Shown here: positions 1 to 9,737 of the stretch, piece after piece
Layout: every line of letters begins with the position of its first letter
Position numbering within the stretch: the first letter of the stretch is position 1
From: Ceratotherium simum simum
Lineage: Eukaryota > Chordata > Mammalia > Perissodactyla > Rhinocerotidae
Assembly: GCF_000283155.1 (NCBI RefSeq)
Contig: NW_004454178.1
Location: forward strand, 1,233,888-1,297,887
Reading direction: 5' to 3'
Length of the DNA: 64,000 nucleotides
Notes under the pieces: generated by a model
Told to the model about the DNA's origin: nothing
Database searches by the model: none
The model's input: only the letters and a program-made list of their open reading frames with translations
Position numbers and translations under genes: made by a program

Positions 1-539
1 TTGCCACAGTTCTGCTGATGGACATTCAGACTGTTTTCTGTTTGAGGCTTTAATGAGTAAAGCTGTTATAATCATTCATATACAAGTCTTTTTGTATACG
101 TATGTATTCATTTATCCTGGAAAAGTTCCTAAGAGTGGAATTGCTGGGTTATAAGAATAGATGTATGTAGCGTATCTCATTGTAGTTTTAATTGCATTTC
201 CTTGATGAGTAATGATTTTAAACACATTTTAACATGTTTATTGGCCATTTGGTTATCTTCTTTTACAAAAGATCTGCTCAAATCTTACACCTATTTTTTT
301 TTTTATTTAAAAGAAGTTCTTGCTGTGGTAAAATACACATAAAATTTACTATTTTAACCATTTCAAAGTGTACAACTGTTTAGGCCTATTTTTAATTGGG
401 TTGTTTGTCTTTTTCTTCTTGGCTTTTTAGGAGTTTTACAAAATATATATTTGTAATATGTACACATATGTTCAGAATACAAAATCTTTGTTGGATATTT
501 GTATTGCAAATGTCCTTCCTCAGTGTATACTTTATTGAC

Positions 540-541
<2 letters not shown>

Positions 542-571
<30 letters not shown>
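542..571 (+). repeat. (GT)n microsatellite
   Basis: About 15 GT units forming the tail of the ERE at 543-857. Confidence 0.97.
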
Positions 572-574
<3 letters not shown>

Positions 575-857
575 AAGATCAGCCCTGAGCTAACATCCAT
601 GCTAATCCTCCTCTTTTTGCTGAGGAAGACCGGCTCTGAGTTAACATCTATTGCCAATCCTCCTCCTTTCCACCTCCCCCCACAAGCCCCAGTAGATAGT
701 TGTATGTCATAGTTGCACATCCTTCTAGTTGCTGTATGTGGGACGCGGCCTCAGCACGGCCGGACAAGCGGTGCGTCGGTGTGCGCCCGGGATACGAACC
801 CGGGCCGCCAGTAGCGGAGCACGCGCACTTAACCGCTAAGCCACAGAGCCAGCCCTC
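543..857 (-). mobile_element. ERE SINE (long form with CTAGAAGG body)
   Basis: This minus-strand, full-length tRNA-derived SINE has its head at the right (GGCTGGCTC...GCGGTTAAG, reverse complement). The body contains the AACTAGAAGGATGTG block and the tail contains a (GT)n run. The target-site duplication is tattgacttt at 533-542 and 858-867. It interrupts an old L1. Confidence 0.95.
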
Positions 858-1962
858 TATTGACTTTCTTAATGCTGTCTTTAATGTAAATAAATTCATA
901 ATTTTAACAAAGCCCAAATTAACAATTTTTTCTTTTATGATCACTGTCGTTTGTGTCCTGTTTAAGAAGTCGACTACCCCAAAGACGTGAAGGTGTTCTA
1001 CGTTTTCTTCTACTTTCTGGCTTTCCTTTCACATTGGGTCCAGGATTCACTCCCTTTTTCTTGATGGGTGGTAAATGTGTGTAGCTGAGTAGCTCTGGCA
1101 GTCCATTTCCTGCCTGTAAAATCTTCGGGGTCCAACAACTTTCTTTGATTTTGTCCAGTCTCTGCCCCTTTCAGTCTAAGCTGGCAGTGTTTCTGTTGAT
1201 ATGACATCCTCAAAAACCTTGTGGGTCTCCTCTGCCTGTCAAGGCGATCCACATCATTAGACAAAACGGTTCTCCCAGATCTTTTCTGGATAACTCTATC
1301 TCTACTACTGGCTTCTGCTAGATGGATGATTGGATCCCTGAGTCATGCCTAATCCCTCCTGCAAAGCTTGTCCAGCCATACCCTTAGATTCCCTCCAGAG
1401 CATGCCATATCATTTTTTTTTTTTTTTTGCAACAGGATGAGAGTTTTACAAATTATCAAGTTCTGGTTCCTTTTTGCTTAATAATTCCTTCCTCAATTTA
1501 TTTATTTCCTCTCATATTTTACTATAAATAGCAAAGAGAAACCAGATTGCCAATTCCACACTTGATAATTTCCTCAGTAAATATCCAAGAGTTCAATGCT
1601 TACAAGTTCTATTTTCCACTCAATAGCAAAATATTATTCAGCCAAATTTTCTACCACTTTATAACAAAGATCACCTTTCTTCCAGTTTCTAATAACATTT
1701 CCTTCTGAAATCTTACCAGAAGCACCTTTAATAATCAAACAGAAATATAGTAACATGTTCTTGACAATATATGTATTCTCTAAGATGACAGCACCTTTTC
1801 TTCCTTCCTCCTCATTTCCTTCTAAGCTCTCATCAGAATTTTGGCTTTTTTATCATACACCCCGAAATTCTTCCAGCCTCTGTCCATTACACAATTTCAA
1901 AGTCACTTCCATGATTTTAGGTATTTGTTAAAGCAGCACCCTATTTCCTTCCTGGTACCAAC

Positions 1963-2868
1963 CTCTGTAGTCATTTCCCAGGGCTGCCATAACAAACTGT
2001 CACAAACTAGGTGGCTTAAAACCACAGAAATTAATTTTCTCACAGTTCTGGAGGCCAGAAGTCCAAAGCCAAGGTGTTGGCAGGGCCTGGCTCCCTTCAA
2101 AGGCTCTAAGAGAATTGTTCCCTGCCTCTTTCAGCTTCTGGTGGCTCCTGGCATTCCTGGACTTGTGGTAGTAGAACTCCAGCCTCTGCCTCCATCCTCA
2201 CAGAGCCGTCTTCACTGTGTCTCTGCGCCTCAAATCTCTCTCTCCTTTCTCTTACAAGGACACTAGTCACAGGATTTAGGGCCCATCCTAAATACACAAT
2301 GACATTATCTCAAGATTCTTAATTACATCTACAAAGACCCTATTTCCAAAGACGGTCACTGTATTGGTTTGCTAGGTCTGCAATAACAAAGTACCACAAC
2401 GCAGTGGTTTAAACAAGAGAACTTTACTGCTGCACAGTTATGGAGGCTGGAGGGCAGATCAAGGGGTCAGCAGGGTTGGCTTCCTCTGAGAGCTGTGAAG
2501 AAGAGTCTGCTCCATGCCTCTCTCTTAGCTTCTGGTTCTTGCTGCCAATCTTGGGCATTCCTAGGTTTGCAAAGAATAACTTTGATCTCAGTCTTCATCT
2601 TCACATGGTGCTCACCCTGTGTGCAAATTTCTCTTTTTATAAGGACACCAGTCATATTGGACTAGGGCCCACCCTAATCACCTCCTCTTAACTATATCTG
2701 CAACAACACTATTTCCAAATAAGGTCCATTCTGAGGCACTAGGGATTAGAACTTCAGCATATGAGTTCTTGGGACACAATTCAATCCACAGCGGTCACAT
2801 TCACATGGACCAGGCGTTAGGGCATGGACATATCTTTGTGGGGGACACACAATTTTACCCACTAGAAT
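1963..2868 (-). mobile_element. MLT1-type MaLR LTR, split by a second MLT1
   Basis: Reverse complement of an MLT1 LTR: gggctgccataacaaactgt, cacagttctggaggccagaagtcc, caaggacactagtcac. It breaks off at about 2359 and resumes at about 2792 with ggtcacattcacatgg and ggggacacacaattttacccac. It is non-coding. Confidence 0.85.
2360..2791 (-). mobile_element. Second MLT1-type LTR, nested in the first
   Basis: Complete reverse-oriented LTR from tgtattggtttgctagg to gggacacaattcaatccaca, with cacagttatggaggctggag and ataaggacaccagtcatattgg. The host sequence cggtcac is repeated at 2353-2359 and 2792-2798. Boundaries are uncertain by a base. Confidence 0.85.
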
Positions 2869-2869
2869 C

Positions 2870-4570
2870 GTTTGTTTTTTTCTATCAACACTTTAAATAT
2901 TTCACTCCACTATGTTTTTCCCTGCATGGTTTCTGAGGAGAAGTCAGCTGAAATTCTTATCCTCGTTCTTCTACAGGTAAGATGTTTTTCTCTCTGCCTT
3001 TTTCAAGATTTTCTGTCTTTGGTCTTCTGCAGTTTGAATATGTTATGCCTAGGTGTTTATTTTTTGGTATTTATCCTGCTTGATGTCCTACTGCTTGAGT
3101 CTCCCGGATGTGCGGTTTGGTGCTTGTCATTACCTTTGGAAAATTCTCATGTGTTATTACTTCAAATGCTTTTCCCGCTGCACCCTTGCTTTTTCTCCTC
3201 CTAGGATTCCAATTACACATCTGATACACCACATGCAAGTGCCCCCAAAGTCTTACATGTCCTATTCTGTTTTTCTCATCTCTTTTCTCCTTGCATTTCA
3301 GTTTGTGACGTTTCTATGGACCTACCTAAGCTTGCTGATTCTTTCCTCAGCCGTGGCCAGTCTACTGATGAGCCTATGAAAGGCGGTTCCATTTCATCTC
3401 GCTTACAGTGTTTTTGACTTGTAGCATTTATTTTGATTCTTCTTGAGAATTTTCATCTCTCTGCTTACATTAACCATCTGTTCTTGCATGTTTTCTACTT
3501 TACCCATTAAATGTTTTAACATATTAATCATAATTATTAAGAGAATTCCAACATCATTTTTGAGCCTGGTTCTCATGGTTTGTCTCTTCTGAGTGTGTTT
3601 TTCCTAGCACGCCTTGTAATTTTTTGTTGAAAGCTGGCCATGACGTACCAGGTGACAGGATCTGAGGTAAACAGCCTTGACCGTGAAGTGTTATGTTAAC
3701 GTGGCTAGGAGTCAGGCTGTGTTCAATGTCTGCCATAGCTGTAGGTGCCAGAGGCCTCCAGCTCCTCTGCTGTCCTTGTTTGCCTCCCGTGTTGACTTCT
3801 GACTTCCTCAAGTACTCCTCCTCAGAGAGAATCCATGCCTTTCAGCTGAAACCCACTGACACTCTACTGGAGTCCTGCTGGTGTGCTGGTAAGGGCGGGG
3901 CAGAGGAAGCCTACCTACTACAGTAGCATGATCTACTAAAATCCGTGTCCCTGGTCTGTGACGTGAACAAAGCTTTCTTATTTTCCACCCCCACTCCCTC
4001 TTGGGTGAGACAGAAAGGCTACAGCAGGCAGGGGTGGGAGAAACGCTCTTCTCCCAGGTGGCATAAGGCTCTGGTGAAGTCCTTTCCCCTGAAGAGTGAG
4101 CCTTGTTAAAGACAATGCTCTAGGCTTAGTTCATAAAGGTTACCCTTCCCCTTCCCTGCCAGAGCCACGGGGAGCCTTCTTGGCTCCTCACTGTGAGAAC
4201 CTAGGGGGGTGCCTAGAGGTCAAGTCCATGAAAGTGGGGGTCTTCCTAAGATTGTGGTCCCAGGAGTTTTCCACTCTCAAGCTAGTCCACACTCAGCCGC
4301 ACGCAGTTCATCACAGTTACCATGTAAGTGTTCCTACCAGTTAGTTTACGGTCAGTGTGGCTTCCGGTTCAGGTAAGCAGATCTCGGCCGTGACTCTGGA
4401 TTTGCCTGTCTCTCCATGTTCTGGGGTGCCAGTTTGCTCTGCAACTTCAATTCTCTGAGGGGTCCATAAAAAGGCATCGGTTTCCAGTTTGTTCACCTTT
4501 TCCTTGTTGTAAGGACAGTAGTGATGACTTCCAAGCTCCTTACATGTTGGAGCTGAAACCAGAAGTCCCA
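2870..4570 (-). mobile_element. Old L1 5' region
   Basis: This reads like the reverse complement of the 5' part of an old mammalian L1: ggtttctgaggagaagtcagctg, ttgaatatgttatgcctaggtg, gttgaaagctggccatgacgta. Related stretches recur at 22.3-24.1 and 49.7-51.4 kb. Open frames here are by chance. Confidence 0.65.
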
Positions 4571-4799
4571 CTAACGTCTTTAATAGTAGGATGATTTTTT
4601 TGTAATTTATACACGTAGTTGTTGCAATGAGAGTGACGATCAGCCAACTATACCATCTACTTCCTAGCAGCAAAAGACTCCCACCTCCCTCCATTGCCCT
4701 TACATAAGCTTTTCTCAACCAGTCCTCTACTAGAGAGTTAAGTGCTATAGAAAATGATTTAAACAACTATTTTCCCAATTCTGCCAAGGATGCTACATA

Positions 4800-5529
4800 G
4801 CCAGTACCAATCTAGATGCAATGGAGTTAATTTATTACATAAAATAGATGCCTTAGCCACTTTACCCCTTAATATTTCAATGTATATTTCCTAGAATAAG
4901 GATATTTTCTTACATAACTGCAAAACAGTTATCACATTCAGGAAATTCAACATTCATACAATATTTTTATATAATCTACCATCAATAGTCCAGTTTTCTC
5001 AATTGTCTCAATAATTTTTTTGCTCCAAAACAATTCTGATCTAGATCATATATTCATTTAGTTGTCATATATCTTTTTAGTCTCTCTTTCGACCTAAAAC
5101 AGTTCCTCAGGCTTTCTTGGATTTCATGACATTGACATTTTCTTAAGAATTCTGGCCAATTGTCACTTTTTTAATAGCATGTTTCTGATTTTGGTTTTGT
5201 CTGATGCTTCCTCATGATTAAATTCAGATTATGCATCCTAGCCATAATACTACATGAGATGTTGTATCCTTCACATAGGGTATGTCAGGTGTTAGTTTTG
5301 GTCACTCAGTCAAGGTTATTGACTTGTACTCTACCAAATAGTTAAGACCATACAAATATCCTGCTCCTCATCAAACCTCTCCTCAATCCTGACCCCAGAT
5401 TTTTAACCCACTGATGATTCTTGCCCAATCAATCTTCACTATGATTACTGGAATGATTCTCTAACTTCACTGCTCATGGCACATTAGTCAGCATTCTATT
5501 ATATAGAAAAGTCCTCCCTCTCCCCTTTA

Positions 5530-5593
<64 letters not shown>

Positions 5594-5905
5594 ATCAGTA
5601 TGGACTCCACGCCTTCCCATTTCTTCAGTGGTTCATTACTGTCCTTAGTTATTTTCACGCTCAACTACCCCCAGTGTTGGCCAGTAGGAGCTTCTATAAA
5701 CTAGCTCCTGGGATCTTTTGACATGTTCCCACCATTGTTTTTTTTTGAACAGTTCCTTGGTTTCTGGTAACTTGAAGATGTTCCAGGTTCAGATACTGTC
5801 TCTTCCCCAGCCCCTGAGGTCAGCCCTGGCTCCTTTTGGTAAGGAATGGTGCTAGACAACAAGAATGAGTGCCAGGTGTACTCACTGCTATAAGGGGAAG
5901 TTCGA
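4800..5905 (-). mobile_element. Old LINE fragment (L1 class)
   Basis: Typical reverse-oriented LINE text: acagttcctcaggctttcttgg, ggttttgtctgatgcttcctcatgattaa, ctcctgggatcttttgacatg. An (ATCT)n microsatellite has expanded inside it. The subfamily is uncertain. Confidence 0.6.
5530..5594 (+). repeat. (ATCT)n microsatellite
   Basis: About 16 uninterrupted ATCT units, likely length-variable between individuals. Confidence 0.98.
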
Positions 5906-5914
5906 GTCTAGATC

Positions 5915-6130
5915 TGTCATATCCAACTTGGTAGCCATTATCCACACGTGGCAATTTAAATCAAAATTAATAAATATAAAACAAATTAAAAATTCAGTTC
6001 CTCTGTTCCACTAGCCATACTTCGTGTGCTCAAGAGTTACATGTATTTAGTAGCTACTGTACTGGACACCACCGATATTTATAGAACATTTCCATCATTA
6101 CAGAAAGTTCCATGGGATATAACTGTTCTA
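5915..6130. mobile_element. hAT-like DNA transposon relic
   Basis: ccacacgtggcaatttaaat and tagtagctactgtactggac...agaacatttccatcatt...gaaagttcc resemble a widespread mammalian hAT non-autonomous element. The family name and exact ends are uncertain. Confidence 0.5.
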
Positions 6131-6157
6131 GACCCTTTCACAAGGCAAATCGAGAAA

Positions 6158-6161
<4 letters not shown>

Positions 6162-6189
<28 letters not shown>
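6162..6189 (+). repeat. (CA)n microsatellite
   Basis: About 14 uninterrupted units. Confidence 0.97.
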
Positions 6190-6194
<5 letters not shown>

Positions 6195-6328
6195 AGTCCT
6201 CACTCTCCACTGCCCTCTAAATATCTTCCTGTGTTCTACTACATTAATTCTTCCGCACATTAAACAATTATCTGCTGAGCATATACTATTGAACAGTTAC
6301 TGTTTAAGGCCCTGTAGGTTCAGGAATA

Positions 6329-7330
6329 CAGCAGTGTCCCTTTATGCGTGGGGAATACGTTCCAAGGACCCCCGTGGATGCCTGAAACCACAGATATAAT
6401 ACCAAACTCTCTATATATAATATGTTTTTTCCTATACAGGCATACTTCTTTTATTGCACTTCACTTTATTGAGCTTCACAGACATTGCGTTTTTTATAAG
6501 ACCCTCCACCAGCAAAAAGATTCAAAACCGCTGAAGGCTCAGATGATGGTTAGCATTTTTTAGTAATAAAGTATTTTTTAATTAAGGTATGTACATTGTT
6601 ATTTTAGATATAATGCTACTGCACTCTTAATAGACGACTACCGTATAGTGTAAACATAACTTTTATGTGTACCAGGAAACCACAACAATTGTGTGCCTTG
6701 CTTTATTGTGATATTCATTTTATTGCAGTGGTGTGGAGCCCAACCTGTAATATCTCTGAGCTATGCCTGTACGTACATACCTACAATAAAGTTTAATTTA
6801 TAAATTAGGCACAGTAAGCTATTAACAATAACTAATAATAAATAGAACAATTATAACACTGTAATAAAATTTACCATAGATCTTAGCAACCTCAGCATAT
6901 GATTTTTTTCCTTCCTTATTAAGTTAAAAACTCACCTTTTCACTTAAAGGAAGCACTTTACAGCTTTTCTGTGTCATATCCGAATTGCCAGCATCACTAC
7001 TCTTGTGCTTTGGGGCAATTATTAAGTAAAATAGGGGTACCTGAACACAAGCACTACCATACCACAAGTGTCGATCTGATAACGGAGACGGCTACTGAGT
7101 GACTAACGGGCAGGGAGCGTATATGTACGCTGACCAAAGGGATGATTCACATCCCAGGAGGAACAGAGTGGGATGGCATGAAATTTCATCACGCTACTCA
7201 GAACGGCACAGAATTTAAAACTTATTAATTGTTTATTTCTGGAATTTTCCATTTAATATTTTCGGACCACAGTTAATTGTGGGTAACTGAAACTTCGGAA
7301 AGTGAAACTGCAAATAAGGGGGGACTATTG
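6329..7330. mobile_element. Tigger-like (TcMar) DNA transposon, outer element
   Basis: It is flanked by TA (6327-6328; 7331-7332). The left end reads cagtgtccctttatgcgtgg and the right end gggggactattg. The interior (aagtttaatttataaattaggcacag) matches a known mammalian non-autonomous Tigger type. No transposase frame remains. Confidence 0.75.
6437..6769. mobile_element. Tigger1-type MITE nested in the outer element
   Basis: The inverted ends are caggcata and tatgcctg, with a TA duplication at 6435-6436 and 6770-6771. The interior (gaaggctcagatgatggttagc, aaaccacaacaattg) matches the ends of Tigger1. Confidence 0.85.
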
Positions 7331-7691
7331 TATATAGTCCCTGTTCTCTAAAAACTTACAATGTAATGAGAGACAGAAAAATAAATGGATTATTACTATA
7401 AAATAATGAATTATTATTATAACACATGGTGTTGTGTCAATATGTACGCCATAGTGGGGATGTCAAGGAAGGCTTCCTGAGAGAAATGACGTTTATTAAG
7501 TTTAGAAAGGTAAATAACTATTATTGTGCCAATTGGGGAGATAAGTTGGAGGTGGGGCATTTACTATTCTCCATCATTTTTTTTATCTCTGTTCCAATTA
7601 TTCACTTAAGATGCTTTCTTTATCTCCTCCATACCTTTTCAAAATTCTGTTTATCTTTCAGAGCCCATCTTTTCTGATGCATTTCTTAATA

Positions 7692-7902
7692 CAGTCATGC
7701 ATCGCTTAAGAATGGGGATACGTCCTGAGAAATGGGTCCTTAGGTTAGGTTATTCTGTCGTTGTGTGAACATCACAGAGTGTACTTACACAAACCTAGAT
7801 GGTACAGCCTGCTACACACCCAGGCTGCATGGTACTAATCTTACGGAACCCGTCAAATATAGTCTGTCATTGACCAAAACGTCATTATGCAGTGCATGAC
7901 TG
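7692..7902. mobile_element. Short Tigger-type MITE
   Basis: Inverted ends cagtcatgca / tgcatgactg are bordered by TA at 7690-7691 and 7903-7904. The interior includes aaatgggtccttaggttagg and gaccaaaacgtcattatgc. It is a compact deletion derivative. Confidence 0.85.
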
Positions 7903-8007
7903 TACCTCAAACCAGACAAAGCCCCTTCCCCAACCCCCAAATATATTGTCTTTACAGATTTCATGCACACACAAGATTCGGTTTATGTTTGCTGTTATCA
8001 ATGTAAT

Positions 8008-8205
8008 GGTAAGAACATGGGCTTTGGAATAAGACTTGTTGCTCACTAGCTGTGTGACCCTGGGCAAGTTACTTAATCTCCCTAAACCTCAATTTCTGCA
8101 TCTAAAGGTGAGATTAATAATACCTCATCGTTACATGTTTGAGGATTAAATAAAATAATGTACTGAAAATGCTTCGCATTGTGACTAGAATATGATAAAA
8201 TATTT
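8008..8205 (+). repeat. MIR SINE
   Basis: The core is clear: ctagctgtgtgaccctgggc, aagttacttaatctc and aataatacctcatcg, with the MIR 3' part. Old and diverged. Confidence 0.85.
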
Positions 8206-9532
8206 GGTGTCCTAGCAACAATAATCTTACACTTGTTTCCTCCTTTGTTTGCTGAAAGTTTTAAATTTGTTTACACCTTTCCAGGCCAATCTTTACATTA
8301 TCAATTATACGCAGTATTTTAGTAACAGCTAGCAAATCCCCTAAATTATTCAAGCAGGTTCCTTCCAGTCAGAATATTATGGCATATTCATATGTAAAAT
8401 ATTTTAGATAGTTCTATTTATAACTATGAAAATACAAAATCAATTTCATAAATGTTATTTATCTATTGCTTATAGCAACTTTAAATAAAAATCATTAAAT
8501 AAAATATGATTTTTATGTATAAAAACTTTAGATAAAAATATTTTCCCATTAAAATGATTACATAAAATTTCTTAAAATTCTGAAATAAAAATTTAAAAAA
8601 TATTTTCAAATTGGGGGAGCATGCTCATAAGAGCTGAACTACTAAATGGTAAAAATCAATCTATCAATAAAAACAAATTTATCAGAATCCATGTTCCTAT
8701 TTATAAGTGGATCCTACAAAATCAAACTTAAAAATGGTTCCTAATGAAACACAGCATCTTGATTTTTATACAAATATATTTAAAATAGTTAATGTAGTAA
8801 TAATCAGAAACACTATTAAATGACAGTATCAAGGAGAATTTCTTTCCTTTGACACATTAGTCAAAAATATAATAGAAAAAAAAAGCATGTCATATAATGA
8901 GCACTAGAGATAACTTATTTTGCCCTTCATCACAGTGTATTTAGATATGCATTGAAAGATATATACCTAACATTTTGCTAACAAATAAAAAATACACTCT
9001 CTAAATGAATGCTTCTAATGAAGTATATTTTATTTGTAAAAAGTGTAAGCATGGACATCTAAAATTGAATTGTTTATATTCTAGAAAAAAGAAAAGAAGC
9101 ACGCACCAGGATTAACAAATACCAAACCTAAAAAGGAGAGCAATGTCATTTCCTCCAAAATAACAGAGAGCTGTGCAGGTTTTCTTTGCCAAGCAAAAGA
9201 CAAATATGTAGTACACTTGTGTTTTCCTTATTACCTTTACCAGTAAAATTTTAAAATCACCTTGATATGTAATTTTCCTTCAAATTAGTTTAAGCATAAT
9301 AATGGATTAAAAAAATGGAGATGGGAGAAGTTTCAGAATATACTGCTATGTTGAAAAAATTATTAAATTCTACTTATATATTGTCAATACCTATTAGGTC
9401 ATTTATAAACTATATATTTAAAGCATTCTGGATGTAATTATTCTAAATAACTGTGTACAATCCATATCCTCATGTATGTGAAATACATTGATGGTAAAAT
9501 CTTTGCTCATGTTTTCCCAAAGGCGACCTTAC

Positions 9533-9737
9533 CTGCGGGGTCCAATAAAAAGTAGGGCTCAATCTGTAGAGTTTTCTTTTGTGGAAACTCTGAAGCGGCC
9601 TTGTTCGAGCTGCTGTACTCATGATAGTCAAGGATGGAGATTTCAATCTTGTCCTGTCTTTTCTCCTTTTCTTACTGTGCTTCTGGTTAAGTAACCAGCT
9701 ACTGGAGGAAGAGAGCTCATCTAAATTCTCTGAAGCA
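9533..9737 (-). CDS. KANSL1L: KANSL1L internal coding exon with basic region and H3-like ARTR motif (fourth of four)
   Basis: This exon has 205 bases. The acceptor is TTTCATGGCATTTCAG and the donor is CCGCAG|GTAAGG, a near-perfect consensus. The first base completes the split serine codon, and 68 codons follow, ending in phase 0. The translation begins SASENLDELSSSSSWLLNQ, then a very basic stretch (KHSKKRRKDRTRLK), then MSTAARTRPLQSFHKRKLY and SPTFYWTPQ. The basic run could act as a nuclear localisation signal or bind nucleic acid (inference). The A-A-R-T-R-P residues (plus-strand 9596-9613) resemble the N-terminus of histone H3 (ARTK) and the Win-type peptides that insert an arginine into WDR5. 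KANSL1 is known to bind WDR5 through such an arginine. A role for this motif in KANSL1L is inferred, not shown. The next exon, expected at lower coordinates, was not found before base 1. Confidence 0.96.

Larger units (their letters stand above)
1..1085 (-). mobile_element. Old L1 fragment, near 3' end (split by an ERE)
   Basis: The sequence matches the reverse complement of an L1 end: tattggccatttggttatcttc, aattgggttgtttgtctt, and after the ERE gtcctgtttaagaag...accccaaagacgtgaag. It is heavily degraded with no usable frame, and boundaries are approximate. Confidence 0.75.
6240..7500 (-). repeat. L2 relic, split by a DNA transposon
   Basis: 6240-6328 (tctgctgagcatatactatt...caggaata) and 7331-7500 (tagtccctgttctctaaaaacttac...gaaggcttcctgaga) are consecutive parts of a reverse-oriented L2. 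They are interrupted at a TA dinucleotide. Confidence 0.7.
1..9532 (-). other. KANSL1L: KANSL1L intron downstream of the 9.5-kb exon (partial)
   Basis: The donor is at 9531-9532 and the acceptor lies outside the window. I compared this stretch by eye with the KANSL1L residues expected next and found no match. It contains old L1 pieces, nested MLT1 LTRs, nested DNA transposons, an L2, a MIR and one ERE, listed separately. I see nothing recognisable in 1085-1960 or 8210-9530, which are AT-rich with a poly(T) run near 1413-1429. Confidence 0.85.

Noticed and set aside
1841..2266. 141-codon plus-strand frame
   Set aside because: It overlaps an MLT1 LTR in reverse; LTRs of this type do not encode protein.
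4341..4766. 141-codon minus-strand frame
   Set aside because: It lies mostly in old L1 5' sequence and shows no known L1 or cellular protein.
5530..5594. Regular short repeats that could suggest a CRISPR array
   Set aside because: It is an uninterrupted tetranucleotide microsatellite with no spacers, in mammalian DNA.
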